DNA of 64,000 nt, taken from assembly GCF_030378205.1 (NCBI RefSeq), contig NZ_CP127385.1, forward strand, positions 5,062,001 to 5,126,000. Direction: 5' to 3'. The translations under genes and the position numbers were made by a program. Under the pieces are notes generated by a model. That model worked only from the letters and a program-made list of their open reading frames with translations. It was not told the origin of the DNA and made no database searches. Position 1 is the first letter of the stretch. The number at the start of each line of letters is the position of its first letter. The DNA comes from Bradyrhizobium sp. NP1. GTDB lineage: Bacteria > Pseudomonadota > Alphaproteobacteria > Rhizobiales > Xanthobacteraceae. Below, one piece after another: positions 41,390-51,809 of this stretch.

Positions 41390-42550
41390 CTATGCCGCGG
41401 CGGCCCCGGCCCGCCTTGGCCGGGTCAGGACCACGACCAGGAGCGCCAGCGCCATCAGGGTCATCCCGACGAAGCCGACGCTGTGGAACAGGTCGCGCGC
41501 GTAAAGCAGACCGCCGATCGCCGAGCCGGTGGCCTGGCCGACATAGAGCACCGAGGTGTTGAGCGCGACGGACGCCGGTGCGAGGGGCGGCGCGGCGGTG
41601 ACGAGCCGGACCTGCTGCATCGAATTCGCCGACGCAAAGCCCAGGCCCCAGATCGCGACCGAGCCCGCCATCAGCGGATAGACGCCGGCACTCAGGGCCC
41701 AGCCGGAGACGCCGGCGAGCAGCAGCGCGGTGAAAAGCACCGACGTGCGCCAGGCGCCCCAGCTGTCGACGATGCGCGTTGCGATCATGATGCCGACAAA
41801 GCCGAAGACGCCATAGAGCGCGAACACGAGGCCGATGGCATCGGACCCGGCGCCGGTGAGCTTTGTCAGCAGCGGCCCCATGAAGGTGAACACCACGAAC
41901 TGCCCGCTCATCTGCAGCGTCGTGATCGCGAGCAGCACCACGATCAGGCGGTTGCGGCCGAGATCGACCCAGGTCTTCAGATCGACCGGCGCGCCCTTCA
42001 GGCCGCGCGGCAGCCGCCACAGCAAGAGCGCGCAGGCGATCAGGCCGGCCGTGCCGACCTCGCCATAGACCACCCGCCAGCCATGGCGGCTGGCGATGAT
42101 GGTGATCAGCGGCAGGCCGACGGCGGCCGCGAGCGACCAGCCGAGGAAGATATAGGCGATGGCGCTGCCGCGCCTTTCGACGGGCACGATCAGCGCGCCG
42201 GTGCCCGCCGCCTGCGGCGTATAGAGCGCGCCGACGAACAGCATCACCATGCGGATGATCAGCAGGCTCGTGTAGTCGGGCGCGAAGGCGGAGGCGACGT
42301 TGGCGAAGGCAAGCACGCCGAGCGTCGCCGCGAGCAGCGTGCGCCGCTCGATCCGGCTGGTGAGCCAGGCCGTCAGCGGCGAGCCGATGCAGAGCATGAT
42401 CGCGCCGAAGGTGATCAAGAGCCCGGCGGTGCGGACGCTGACGGAGAGGCCTTCCGACAATTCATGCAGCATGCCGGCCGGCGCCAGTACCGAGCAGCCG
42501 GTGACGATATTGCCGAGCATGAGGGAGGTGGGAGCGAAACGGCGAGTCAC
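41390..42550 (-). CDS. MFS efflux transporter
   Basis: A roughly 386-residue inner-membrane protein with about twelve hydrophobic segments. The loop 2/3 sequence of drug-type MFS transporters appears as LTSRIERRTLLAATLGV, and LLIIRMVMLFVGALYTPQAAG matches helices 4 and 5 with the GxxxxP-type bend. It is probably a drug or sugar efflux pump. Start set at GTG 42550 (TRRFAPTSLML follows); an upstream ATG at 42586 is also possible. It is monocistronic. Confidence 0.85.
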   Translation of the reverse strand: MTRRFAPTSLMLGNIVTGCSVLAPAGMLHELSEGLSVSVRTAGLLITFGAIMLCIGSPLTAWLTSRIERRTLLAATLGVLAFANVASAFAPDYTSLLIIRMVMLFVGALYTPQAAGTGALIVPVERRGSAIAYIFLGWSLAAAVGLPLITIIASRHGWRVVYGEVGTAGLIACALLLWRLPRGLKGAPVDLKTWVDLGRNRLIVVLLAITTLQMSGQFVVFTFMGPLLTKLTGAGSDAIGLVFALYGVFGFVGIMIATRIVDSWGAWRTSVLFTALLLAGVSGWALSAGVYPLMAGSVAIWGLGFASANSMQQVRLVTAAPPLAPASVALNTSVLYVGQATGSAIGGLLYARDLFHSVGFVGMTLMALALLVVVLTRPRRAGAAAA

Positions 42551-42678
42551 TTTCCGACCATAGCAGATCTTTCCATGCATTTGCATGAAACCTTCTCATG
42601 CGTGGCATGACAAGAGCGCGACGGTGTTTCGAAACGCTCGCGCGTCGCTTCACCTGATAATCGGTGAGGCCAACGCGG

Positions 42679-43917
42679 TCACGGCGCGGGCGCAGCGCTC
42701 ACGCTCGGGAGCGGCCCCATCGGACGGGGGCTGGTCGTCGCGACCGGACACGACGCCAAAAGCTGCGTCCATGCCGGTTCCAGCCCGGTGGTGTCGATGT
42801 CGAATGTTGCAAGGCCTGCCTTGCCGTCCGATGTCGACATGCTCTCGCCGACCTGCAGATGCGGCATCGCCGATACCGCCTTGACGGCGGCAGACGCGAG
42901 CGTGTCGCTCCAGACCTCGTATTTGCCGACCCGCGCCGGATATCTGCCGAACGCCACAAACCTGTCGGCGCCCGCCATCATCACCACCGTGCTCTTGCCG
43001 GCGGCTCCCTCGTCGAACTCCCGCACGAACATCAGTCGCGCGCGATCCTTGTTCTCGCAGAACAGGCGCCACTCCAACATCCGGAACGAAGCGCCATTGT
43101 CGCGTCGCTCCAGCGCAGTCTTGTGGATGTAGGGCCGAGCCGCCTTCTCCAGCGTCCACATCGTCTCAGGCAATGGCCGCGTGTCGATTCCGAAACGATA
43201 GAGTTCCGGCCGCGTCAGCAGGTGCATGGTTTCGAATTTGACCGTCCTGATCAGATCGTTGAGCTCGCGGTTGATCCCCATTGCGGCAAGGAAGGCGGCG
43301 CGCTCGCGATCGGCGGTCAACATCTGGCGCTGCCTGTAGTCAGCAAGCGCCTGCGCAGGCGGATGGCCGCGGACGACGAACACCAGCCTGGAGTTATGCA
43401 CCCCCATCGCCGCATCGGGCGCCACCTCACGGGTCGCCGCGCCAAGGAACAGATAGCCGCAGGCCGAATTGCACATCGCGCCGCGCGTGGAGAGTTCGGC
43501 CTCAAGCTCGCCGCCCGCGTTCTTGATCTTCAGGCACGCCGCATCGACCTGCGTGCCGGCGGCGCATGCGGTCGCAATCGTTCGGCCAACCCGGGCGATC
43601 GCCTTGCGGCTGCGCAGCAACCGCCCGATGACGTAGGACTGCTCCACGTTTCCGCCGGGTGAGTGAAAGTAGATCGGGCGCTGCGTGTCCTTGACGCCGG
43701 CCAGAAAGCGGCGGATGCGCGCAGCCGCGTCACGATCCACCTCGCCCTCCACGGCGATCCAGCGATCACAGTTGACGCCACAGGCGTTGGCCGCCCCCTT
43801 GGCGAGGTAGATCGTGAACTTCGGGGCAAATCCGGCTTTCTCGGCCGTCGTCTCTTCCGCGCGCGATGCGCCGGGGATCGACAGCGAGGCCACCAGAAGC
43901 AGAAGACGGACAAACAT
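42679..43917 (-). CDS. Exported ClpP-fold protein (COG3904-like), paralogue 2
   Basis: A 412-residue exported protein with signal peptide MFVRLLLLVASLSIPGASRA. The ClpP-like core reads RPIYFHSPGGNVEQSYVIG, then MCNSACGYLFLGAATREVAP with a candidate nucleophile Ser, and MGVHNSRLVFV with a His. It has a longer C-terminal domain than the 32395 paralogue. Related proteins are called periplasmic COG3904-type; activity and substrate are unknown. ATG 43917 starts the signal peptide. It is divergent from thrS. Confidence 0.82.
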   Translation of the reverse strand: MFVRLLLLVASLSIPGASRAEETTAEKAGFAPKFTIYLAKGAANACGVNCDRWIAVEGEVDRDAAARIRRFLAGVKDTQRPIYFHSPGGNVEQSYVIGRLLRSRKAIARVGRTIATACAAGTQVDAACLKIKNAGGELEAELSTRGAMCNSACGYLFLGAATREVAPDAAMGVHNSRLVFVVRGHPPAQALADYRQRQMLTADRERAAFLAAMGINRELNDLIRTVKFETMHLLTRPELYRFGIDTRPLPETMWTLEKAARPYIHKTALERRDNGASFRMLEWRLFCENKDRARLMFVREFDEGAAGKSTVVMMAGADRFVAFGRYPARVGKYEVWSDTLASAAVKAVSAMPHLQVGESMSTSDGKAGLATFDIDTTGLEPAWTQLLASCPVATTSPRPMGPLPSVSAAPAP

Positions 43918-44095
43918 GAGGCCGACGGAACCACGCGACGCGGAAGGAAAATGGCCTCGTGAGGTTAGACGACGAACGGCATGGTCGCAACGTCCGGTAG
44001 CGCATCGACGCCGGCGAAAACCCGCAGGCGCCGCGGTCTGGCCGGACCGCTCGCCGCAGCAAGGCTGACAGGCCGATTTTCTTGCTGTTGCCCGA

Positions 44096-44123
44096 TTGCA
44101 TCGCCCGAATCGCCTGCTATATC
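44096..44123 (+). promoter_or_regulatory. Predicted promoter of thrS
   Basis: TTGCAT (44096-44101) and TATATC (44118-44123) with a 16-bp spacer, about 55 bases before the ATG. No T-box-like or attenuator leader was recognised. Confidence 0.45.
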
Positions 44124-44177
44124 GCTGTTTCCCGCTTACCTGCGCTCGTTCGCAGGAGTGAGCCTTGAGGAGAAGCC

Positions 44178-46232
44178 ATGTCCGACGATCACAAGTCCGA
44201 ATCCGGATTCCAGTACAGCCTCAGCAATCTGAAGCCCGCAACCCCGCCGCTGAAAGTCACCCTCACCTTCCCCGACGGCGCCAGCCGCGAATTCCCGAAA
44301 AGCACCACCGGCCTCGAGATCGCCAAGGGCATCTCGCCCTCGCTTGCCAAGCGCACCGTCGCCATGGCGCTCGACGGCGATCTTGCCGACCTCAACGATC
44401 CGATCGAGCAGGACGCCAAAATCGAGCTAATCTCGCGCGATGACCCGCGCGCGCTGGAGCTGATCCGGCATGACGCCGCCCATGTGCTGGCGGAGGCCGT
44501 GCAGTCGCTGTGGCCGGGCACCCAGGTCACGATCGGCCCCGTGATCGAGAACGGCTTCTATTACGACTTCTTCCGCAACGAGCCGTTCACCCCGGAAGAC
44601 TTCGCCGCGATCGAGAAGAAGATGCGCGAGATCATCGCGCGCGACAAACCTTTCACCAAGGAGGTCTGGGATCGCGAGAAGACCAAGCAGGTGTTCCGCG
44701 ACAAGGGCGAGGCCTTCAAGGTCGAGCTGGTCGACGCCATTCCCGGCAGCGAGCCGATCAAGATCTACTTCCAGGGCGACTGGTTCGATCTCTGCCGCGG
44801 CCCGCACATGACCTCGACCGGCAAGATCGGAAACGCCTTCAGGCTGATGAAGGTCGCTGGCGCCTACTGGCGTGGCGATTCCAACAACCCGATGCTGACC
44901 CGCATCTACGGCACGGCGTTCGCAAAGCAGGAAGAGCTCGACGCGTATCTGAGGCAGATCGAGGAAGCCGAGAAGCGCGACCACCGCAAGCTTGGCCGCG
45001 AGCTCGACCTGTTCCACTTCCAGGAGGAAGGCCCGGGCGTGGTGTTCTGGCACCCCAAGGGCTGGACCATCTTCCAGGAGGTCATCGCCTATATGCGGCG
45101 GCGCCTTGCCGGCGAGTACAACGAGGTCAACGCGCCGCAGATCCTCGACAAGGTGTTGTGGGAGACCTCGGGCCACTGGGACTGGTATCGCGAGAACATG
45201 TTCGCGGCACAGTCGGCCGGCGACGAAGCCGAGGACAAGCGCTGGTTTGCGCTCAAGCCGATGAACTGCCCGGGCCATGTGCAGATCTTCAAGCACGGCC
45301 TGAAGAGCTACCGCGACCTGCCCTTGAGGCTTGCCGAGTTCGGCGTCGTGCACCGCTACGAGCCTTCCGGCGCCATGCACGGCTTGATGCGGGTGCGCGG
45401 CTTCACCCAGGACGACGCGCACATCTTCTGCACCGAGGAGCAGCTCGCCGACGAGTGCCTGAAGATCAACGACCTGATCCTGTCCGTGTACAAGGATTTC
45501 GGTTTTGAGGGCGATCTCACGGTCAAGCTTTCGACCCGTCCCGACAAGCGCGTCGGTACCGACGCGATGTGGGATCATGCCGAGCGCGTAATGGCGACCG
45601 TCTTGCATGAGATCCAGGCGCAGAACAACAACATCAAGACGCAGATCAACCCCGGCGAAGGCGCCTTCTACGGGCCGAAGTTCGAATATGTGCTGCGCGA
45701 CGCCATCGGCCGCGACTGGCAGTGCGGCACCACGCAGGTCGATTTCAACCTGCCGGAACGCTTCGGCGCGTTCTACATCGACCATGACGGCGCCAAGAAG
45801 CCGCCAGTCATGGTGCATCGCGCGATCTGCGGCTCGATGGAGCGCTTCATCGGAATCCTGATCGAGCACTTCGCCGGCAATTTCCCGCTGTGGCTGGCAC
45901 CGACGCAGGTCGTGGTCACCACCATCACCTCGGAAGCCGACGAATACGCCAAGCAGGTTCTGGCCGAGGTGCGGCGCGCCGGCCTGCGGGCGGAGATCGA
46001 CCTGCGCAACGAGAAGATCAACTACAAGGTCCGCGAGCATTCGCTGGCGAAGATCCCGGCATTGCTCGTGGTCGGCAAGAAGGAAGCGGAAAGCCATTCG
46101 GTCTCGGTCCGCCGGCTCGGCAGCGAGGGCCAGAAGGTGATGCCGACGACCGAGGCGATCGCGGCCCTCGTCGAGGAGGCGACGCCGCCGGATATCGCGC
46201 GGGCGAAGCAGGCGACCGGATCGGCTTCATAA
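44178..46232 (+). CDS. thrS: Threonyl-tRNA synthetase
   Basis: A 684-residue class II synthetase charging tRNA-Thr with threonine. Layout is standard: TGS domain (about 25-90), editing/SAD domain with [12 protein letters not shown] and zinc-type HxxxH motifs (about 98-260), and a catalytic core with motif 2 ([23 protein letters not shown]), the zinc-ligand Cys in [10 protein letters not shown], and motif 3 ([21 protein letters not shown]). The C-terminal anticodon-binding domain begins [12 protein letters not shown] (about 573). GAGGAGAAG precedes ATG 44178. The tRNA-Thr at 11521 is one substrate. Confidence 0.98.
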   Translation: MSDDHKSESGFQYSLSNLKPATPPLKVTLTFPDGASREFPKSTTGLEIAKGISPSLAKRTVAMALDGDLADLNDPIEQDAKIELISRDDPRALELIRHDAAHVLAEAVQSLWPGTQVTIGPVIENGFYYDFFRNEPFTPEDFAAIEKKMREIIARDKPFTKEVWDREKTKQVFRDKGEAFKVELVDAIPGSEPIKIYFQGDWFDLCRGPHMTSTGKIGNAFRLMKVAGAYWRGDSNNPMLTRIYGTAFAKQEELDAYLRQIEEAEKRDHRKLGRELDLFHFQEEGPGVVFWHPKGWTIFQEVIAYMRRRLAGEYNEVNAPQILDKVLWETSGHWDWYRENMFAAQSAGDEAEDKRWFALKPMNCPGHVQIFKHGLKSYRDLPLRLAEFGVVHRYEPSGAMHGLMRVRGFTQDDAHIFCTEEQLADECLKINDLILSVYKDFGFEGDLTVKLSTRPDKRVGTDAMWDHAERVMATVLHEIQAQNNNIKTQINPGEGAFYGPKFEYVLRDAIGRDWQCGTTQVDFNLPERFGAFYIDHDGAKKPPVMVHRAICGSMERFIGILIEHFAGNFPLWLAPTQVVVTTITSEADEYAKQVLAEVRRAGLRAEIDLRNEKINYKVREHSLAKIPALLVVGKKEAESHSVSVRRLGSEGQKVMPTTEAIAALVEEATPPDIARAKQATGSAS

Positions 46233-46308
46233 TCGATCTAAAGTCGCTTTCGCTTCGCGCTCCTCCTTCCTATCTGGTTGGCAGATCAAACGACGAGAAA
46301 GAACCGAC

Positions 46309-46872
46309 GTGCCCGACGCCCTTGAACTGTTGAAGACCCGCCGCTCGGCCAAGCCGCGCGAGATGACCGGCCCCGGTCCGTCGGCGGCCGAGCTCGAGAC
46401 CATCCTCACCATCGGCGCGCGCGTGCCCGATCACGGCAAGCTCGCGCCCTGGCGCTTCATCATCTTCGAGGGCGAGGCGCGCGAGCGCGCCGGCGACGTC
46501 ATCGCTGCCGTGTTCGCCCGCAAGAATCCGCAGGCGACCGCAGCCGAGATCGAGGTCGAGAAGAAGCGGCTTACCGACGCGCCGCTGGTGATCGGCGTGG
46601 TGAGCTCCACCAGGCCGCATCCCAAGGTGCCGCCGTGGGAGCAGGAATTGTCGGCCGGCGCGAGCGCGATGAACATCGTCACGGCTGCCACCGCGCTCGG
46701 CTACGGAGCCTGCTGGCTGACCGGCTGGTTCGCCTTCGACCGCGACGTGCTCGAAGGCCTTGGGCTCAAGGGCGACGAGAAGCTCGCCGGCTTCATTCAC
46801 ATCGGCAAGACCACGAAGCCGAACGAGGACCGCCCGCGGCCGAACCTGTCGGATATCGTCACGCGGTTCTAG
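46309..46872 (+). CDS. Nitroreductase-family protein (YdjA-like)
   Basis: A 187-residue FMN-dependent nitroreductase-like protein. The start RRSAKPREMTGPGPSAAELETIL carries the FMN-phosphate binding Arg region, followed by ARVPDHGKLAPWRFI, ASAMNIVTAATALGYGACWLTGWF and FIHIGKTTKP. The short form resembles YdjA/TM1586-type enzymes that reduce nitro compounds or quinones with NADH. GTG 46309 is the start with GAGAAAGA upstream. It is 76 bases after thrS and may be co-transcribed. Confidence 0.87.
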   Translation: MPDALELLKTRRSAKPREMTGPGPSAAELETILTIGARVPDHGKLAPWRFIIFEGEARERAGDVIAAVFARKNPQATAAEIEVEKKRLTDAPLVIGVVSSTRPHPKVPPWEQELSAGASAMNIVTAATALGYGACWLTGWFAFDRDVLEGLGLKGDEKLAGFIHIGKTTKPNEDRPRPNLSDIVTRF

Positions 46873-46873
46873 C

Positions 46874-49219
46874 TCACGCCGCCTTCGAGGCACGGTGGCC
46901 GAAGCGGGCCAATAGCTCCGCGATCTCCTGCGCCGGCCGCGCCGCGCTGAACAGGAAGCCCTGCACCTCGTTGCAGCCTTCGGCGCGTAGCCAGTCGAAC
47001 TGATCGATCGTCTCCACCCCTTCCGCTGTGGTGGTGATGTTGAGGCTGCGGCCAAGCCCGGAGATCGCCCGCACGATCGCCACGCAATCCGGCCGCTGCG
47101 AAAGATCCTTCACGAAGGAGCGGTCGATCTTGATCTTGTCGAACGGGAAGCTGCGGATATAGCTCAGGCTGGAATAGCCGGTGCCGAAATCATCCATCGA
47201 AATCCGCACGCCGAGCTCGCGGAGCTGATGCAGGATCGCGAGGTTGGCCTCGCTGTCGGCGAGGAAGATCGACTCGGTGATTTCAAGCTCGAGCCGCTTC
47301 GGCGACAGCCCGGACTGCGCCAGCGCCGAGATCACCACCTGCACCAGGTTGCGGCCGCGGAACTGCACCGGCGACAGGTTGACCGCGACCTTGACGTCGT
47401 CGGGCCATTTCACCGCCTCGTTGCAGGCTTCCCGCAGCACCCATTCGCCGAGCGGGGCGATCAGCCCGATGTCCTCGGCGACCGGGATGAACTCGGCGGG
47501 CGAGATCATGCCCTTGTCCGGATGCCGCCAGCGCAACAGCGACTCGAAGCCCGAGATGCGGTCGGCGGAGATATCGACCAGCGGCTGGTAATGCAGCTCG
47601 AACTCGCCATTGGCGAGCGCGCGGCGCAGGTCGAGTTCCATGTCGCGGCGCCGCTGCGCCTGGAGGTCCATCTCCTTCTCGAAGAAGTGGTGTATGCCGC
47701 CGCCCTCTTCCTTGGCGCGGTACAGCGCCATGTCGGCGTTGCGCATCAGTTCCTCGCCGCTCGCGCCGTCGCCGGGCGACAGCGCGACCCCGATCGAGGC
47801 GCCGATCACCACTTCCATGCCGTCGATGTCGTAGGGCGCGCTCAACAGCTTGATCAGCCGCACCGCACCGGCGCTCGCCTCGTTGGGCGAGGCGCCCGCG
47901 GCGATGATGACCGCGAACTCGTCGCCGCCGAGCCGCGCGGCAAGGTTGCTGCCGCGGATCTCGCCGCGCAGCCGCTCGGCCACCAGTTTCAGGAGACGGT
48001 CGCCTATCGGGTGGCCGAAGGAATCATTGACGTTCTTGAACAGGTCGAGGTCGATGCAGAGCACGGCGACGCGTCCGGCCTTCGGGTCCGCCAGCGCCTC
48101 GCGCAGCCGTTCCTGGAAAAATTCGCGGTTCGGCAGATTGGTCAGGCCGTCGTGATGCGCCATGTAGGCGATGCGCGCCTCGGCGCGGCGCCGCTCGGTG
48201 ATGTCGGCGACCGCGACCAAATAGCCGTCGCGGCCCTCGAAGCCGACGCGCCGTCCGAAGGTCAGGACCTCGATCTCGCTGCCATCGGCCTTCAGGTGCC
48301 GCCAGGTGCGGCTGGAATGGTAGGCCTCGCCGATCTCCTTGAGCGCGCGGCTGTGCGAGGCCCATTCGTCCTGCGGCCAGATCTCGCGCAGCTTCATCGA
48401 CAGGAATTGCGCGCGGCTGTAGCCATAGTGCTGGACGGCGGCGTCGTTGACGCCGAGGAAGCCGGTGGTTTCGGTGTCGAACACCCACATCGGCATCGGG
48501 TTGTTGTCGAACAGCAGGCGGAACGATTCCTCGCGCCGCTTGATCGGCGTGACGTCGGACACCGTCAGCGACAGGAGATTGCCGCCCTCGCTCAGGCGAC
48601 GCCACAGTAGTTCGCTCGACGGGCGCCTGAGCAGCCGCGCCGCGCCCTGGTTGAGATGCACGATCTGGAAATCGGCAATGCTTCCTTCAGCGCTGCGGAT
48701 CGCCGCGAGAGACAGCACGCCGTCCTCGGTGGTCGAGAAGATCGCATCGAGCAAATTGTACTGGCCGGCGCGCTCGTTGACATAGGTGCCGATCAGCGTG
48801 CCGCCCCAGCGCGACCAGGTCGGCAGCGCCAGCACGTCATAGGTGCGCACCATGCCGTCGCGCACGCAGTGGGCGGCGGCGAGGTAGGGACGGCCGTTGG
48901 CGAGCGCGTTGCCCGCCGCTTCGCCGAGCGCGGTCGCGCAGTCCGGCGGCAAGGCGCACAACGGCACGTCCCAGCGCTCGTCATCGAGCCATTTCTGGAC
49001 ATAGCGGCCGGTGCGCGTCACCTCGAAGCCGGCGTCGGCGTTCTTGAGCAACAGGATGTGGTCGGCGAGCTTGCCGAGGCTGCCCAGCATCACGTCCTCG
49101 TAGCGCGGAAGCGTCTCGCCGGGCTTGAGCGCCGCCTGCCATTTCCGGCGCAGCACTGGCACGTCTTCGAACATTTCGGTGTTGAGCTTTCCCGGCGATT
49201 TGCTGCTGGCAGCAACCAT
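46874..49219 (-). CDS. PAS-GGDEF-EAL protein (cyclic-di-GMP turnover)
   Basis: A 781-residue cytosolic signalling protein. N-terminal helical and PAS-like regions (two PAS-type segments, about 10-200 and 215-350) are followed by a GGDEF domain with an intact RLGGDEFAV (about 430) and an EAL domain. The EAL signature reads ESLLRW at about 558 (Ser instead of Ala), with DDFGTGYSS (about 676) and TTAEGVET intact. So both diguanylate cyclase and phosphodiesterase activity are possible. No transmembrane segment is evident. ATG 49219 is the start. It is convergent to the nitroreductase gene. Confidence 0.92.
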   Translation of the reverse strand: MVAASSKSPGKLNTEMFEDVPVLRRKWQAALKPGETLPRYEDVMLGSLGKLADHILLLKNADAGFEVTRTGRYVQKWLDDERWDVPLCALPPDCATALGEAAGNALANGRPYLAAAHCVRDGMVRTYDVLALPTWSRWGGTLIGTYVNERAGQYNLLDAIFSTTEDGVLSLAAIRSAEGSIADFQIVHLNQGAARLLRRPSSELLWRRLSEGGNLLSLTVSDVTPIKRREESFRLLFDNNPMPMWVFDTETTGFLGVNDAAVQHYGYSRAQFLSMKLREIWPQDEWASHSRALKEIGEAYHSSRTWRHLKADGSEIEVLTFGRRVGFEGRDGYLVAVADITERRRAEARIAYMAHHDGLTNLPNREFFQERLREALADPKAGRVAVLCIDLDLFKNVNDSFGHPIGDRLLKLVAERLRGEIRGSNLAARLGGDEFAVIIAAGASPNEASAGAVRLIKLLSAPYDIDGMEVVIGASIGVALSPGDGASGEELMRNADMALYRAKEEGGGIHHFFEKEMDLQAQRRRDMELDLRRALANGEFELHYQPLVDISADRISGFESLLRWRHPDKGMISPAEFIPVAEDIGLIAPLGEWVLREACNEAVKWPDDVKVAVNLSPVQFRGRNLVQVVISALAQSGLSPKRLELEITESIFLADSEANLAILHQLRELGVRISMDDFGTGYSSLSYIRSFPFDKIKIDRSFVKDLSQRPDCVAIVRAISGLGRSLNITTTAEGVETIDQFDWLRAEGCNEVQGFLFSAARPAQEIAELLARFGHRASKAA

Positions 49220-49394
49220 GACGTCCCCACGCGAGCTTTCTGCCCCTCACGCGGCATCCAATGCGCCGCCGCTTAATGCGATGTAAAAAAAGCAAGCTTC
49301 GCCCGGCCCATGGCCGATTATGACAGTTTTAAGTCACGCGATGGTTAGTGGCCGTTAGAGACTATGACAGCCGGCGCGCGGCGCGCGAGAGCCC

Positions 49395-50468
49395 TCAGCG
49401 CGCGATCACCTCGACTTCGCCGTCGACGCCGTTGACGACGTTGAACGGCCGCTCGAACACCTTGCCTTCGTTCTTGGCGATGGCGCGATATTCGCCTTCC
49501 GACAGCACGACCTTCGGGAAGGCGCCGATCGATTCCTTGATCACGTCGCCGCCGGGCGTGATCACCGACCAGGCGGTGTTGGCGAGCGCCTCGCCGCCCC
49601 GATCGCTGACCAGCTTCAGCGTGATGACAGCGGCGCGATGGGTGATGGTGACGTCGGTCAGCTTGCTCGCCTGCACGCGGATGTCGGAACGCACCACGGA
49701 ATTGGCGTCGCCGTAATTGGAGATGATGTAATAGGTGCCTTCCGGCAGCAACACGACGTCGCCGGCGGCGACGTTCGGTACCAGCGAGGCGCGCTCGGCG
49801 GTCTCGAACTGGCTGCCCTTGTAGATCGCGAACGAAATCTGGTTCTGCGGAATCTTGCTGGTGCCGACGCGGCCCTCGATGCGCAGGCCTCCCGCCGGCA
49901 GGATGAAGGACTCGCGGTCGGTCTCGGCCTTCAGGCTCACCGCGCGCACGGTGCTGACGAGGCCAAGCGCGACATGGACCACGTAGTTGCCGGGCGGCAG
50001 CACGACATTGGGATTGGCGCTGCGGTCCTCGCGGATCAGCTTGAACGTGCCGTTGTCGTCGGGACGGTCGGGGAAGATGCGCCACACCAGCCCGGCATTG
50101 ATCGCCGGCAGGTCCTTGCCGTAGCGCGCCGACAGCGACAGCACCGCCTGTCCGGGTGCCGCACCCGGCGGCGTCGTCGGCTGCGGCGGCACGCTCACCA
50201 TCGCCGGCGCCGCTGGTGACGGCAGCGGCGACTGGGTCAGCGGCGGCGGCAGGTTGGACGCGGGTCCCGTGGGCGGAGCGAGATTGAGCGCTGGCCCCGA
50301 CGGCGGATCGGGCACGGCGGCCGGAGGTATCGGCGGCGGGCGGTCGCTGAACAGCTGCGCCTGCGCCGCGCTGACGGGAGCAAGGAGCAGCACGGAAGCC
50401 AGCGCAAGCCATGGCGCGCCTGCGCGGCGGAATCGGTTGATGCCGTCACCCCCTGATCTCATCGTCAT
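49395..50468 (-). CDS. Exported protein with Pro-rich linker and repeated beta-domains
   Basis: A 357-residue exported protein. Signal segment about residues 13-35 (RAGAPWLALASVLLLAPVSAA), then a Pro-rich stretch of about 80 residues. The remainder shows recurring strand patterns (VLPPGNYVVHVALGL; LLPEGTYYIISNYGD; VLSEGEYRAIAKN), i.e. three related domains of Ig-like or carboxypeptidase-regulatory type. This repetition is visible in the sequence. Function unknown; it probably binds a surface or cell-wall component. Start 50468 is chosen over 50519. Confidence 0.8.
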   Translation of the reverse strand: MTMRSGGDGINRFRRAGAPWLALASVLLLAPVSAAQAQLFSDRPPPIPPAAVPDPPSGPALNLAPPTGPASNLPPPLTQSPLPSPAAPAMVSVPPQPTTPPGAAPGQAVLSLSARYGKDLPAINAGLVWRIFPDRPDDNGTFKLIREDRSANPNVVLPPGNYVVHVALGLVSTVRAVSLKAETDRESFILPAGGLRIEGRVGTSKIPQNQISFAIYKGSQFETAERASLVPNVAAGDVVLLPEGTYYIISNYGDANSVVRSDIRVQASKLTDVTITHRAAVITLKLVSDRGGEALANTAWSVITPGGDVIKESIGAFPKVVLSEGEYRAIAKNEGKVFERPFNVVNGVDGEVEVIAR

Positions 50469-50756
50469 GCTTTTCACCGAAAACGCGGCAAATTCAAGCC
50501 TCAGCGGCCCGGTGAACACCGGGTTTTGGAACTGGGGTCATGCCGTGGAGGTCGGCGATGGCCCCGCCGCGGTCACAATGCACGCCTACCCACGCCTCTC
50601 CAAGCCCGGCCAAAATGGCATAAACCATGCCTGTTGGACGCGGTGGCGCAGCGCGGCCTCCGCGCATAATCTGAGGCTTGCGGGAATGCGCCTAAGCCGT
50701 TGGCGCGGAGGATTTTCTCGCTTCTGGGAAGATCCAGAAATTTCGGTGAGATTACG

Positions 50757-51809
50757 ATGCTCGACAATTTGATCGGACGAAGCCAGAACGGACGCGGCGG
50801 CGACAAGGTCGGCCTCGGCAGCATTCGCCGGCCGGTGATCGGGCTTGCGCTCGGCGGCGGCGCGGCGCGCGGCTTCGCCCATATCGGGATCGTCCGCACG
50901 CTGGTCGCCCACGGCATCATGCCGAATGTCGTGGTCGGCACCTCGATCGGCGCGGTGGTGGGCGGCGCCTATGCGACCGGCCATCTCGACCGGCTGGAGA
51001 GCTGGGCGCGCGGCCTGCAGCCGCGCAATGTGCTGGGCTATCTCGACATCCGCCTCAACGGCTCCGGGCTGATCGGCGGCACCAAGCTCGCCGCCGAACT
51101 GGAGTCGGCGATGGGCGACAGCCTGATCGAGGATCTGCCGGTGAAATTCGCCACGGTTGCGACCGAAGTGCGCACCGGCCACGAGATCTGGCTGACCCAC
51201 GGCCGCATCGTCGATGCGATGCGCGCTTCCTACGCGCTGCCCGGCATCTTCTCGCCGGTCATGGTCGGCGACCGCTGGCTGGTCGACGGCGCGCTGGTCA
51301 ATCCGGTGCCGGTGTCGGCGGCGCGCGCCATGGGCGCCGAGATCGTGATCGCAGCCAACGTCTCGAGCGATGTGTTTGCCCACTCCACCACGATCTATTC
51401 GTACGGGGCGACCGGCGACGCCGCGGTCGCAGCCGCCTCCGAGGTGATGGACCCCTCCCCGCCCAAGCGCGGGCTCGGCCGGTTCTTCTCCGCCGAACGC
51501 ACGGTGAAGCGCGAGTTCTTCGGCGGTGGCGGACGGCCCGGCATCTCCACCGTCATGGTCGACGCCTTCAACATTATGCAGGACCGCATCACCCGCGCGC
51601 GGCTCGCCGGTGATCCGCCGGACTATCTGATCTCGCCGCGCGTCGGCGAGATCGGCTGGTTCGACTTCCACCGCGCCGACGAAGTGATCGCGCATGGCGC
51701 GCGCGCCGCCGAGCGCGCTATGGAATCGATCCAGGAGGCCATCGGCATCCTGGCGCCGCCGGCCGATGGCGCCGACAAGGTGAAGAAGGACGAGGTCAGG
51801 CGGTCTTGA
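50757..51809 (+). CDS. Patatin-like phospholipase
   Basis: A 350-residue cytosolic or membrane-associated lipase of the patatin family. The oxyanion glycines LALGGGAARGFAHIG (about 30-44), the nucleophile S63 in GTSIGAVVGG, and the Asp of WLVDGALVNPVPV (about 178) form the Ser-Asp dyad. Such proteins hydrolyse the acyl ester of phospholipids. CGGTGAG precedes ATG 50757; the in-frame start 50700 is less likely. Its last 14 bases overlap the end of the convergent CBS gene. Confidence 0.9.
   Translation: MLDNLIGRSQNGRGGDKVGLGSIRRPVIGLALGGGAARGFAHIGIVRTLVAHGIMPNVVVGTSIGAVVGGAYATGHLDRLESWARGLQPRNVLGYLDIRLNGSGLIGGTKLAAELESAMGDSLIEDLPVKFATVATEVRTGHEIWLTHGRIVDAMRASYALPGIFSPVMVGDRWLVDGALVNPVPVSAARAMGAEIVIAANVSSDVFAHSTTIYSYGATGDAAVAAASEVMDPSPPKRGLGRFFSAERTVKREFFGGGGRPGISTVMVDAFNIMQDRITRARLAGDPPDYLISPRVGEIGWFDFHRADEVIAHGARAAERAMESIQEAIGILAPPADGADKVKKDEVRRS

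Noticed and set aside
44427..46097. Long minus-strand open frame within thrS
   Set aside because: Antisense shadow of a well-conserved synthetase.
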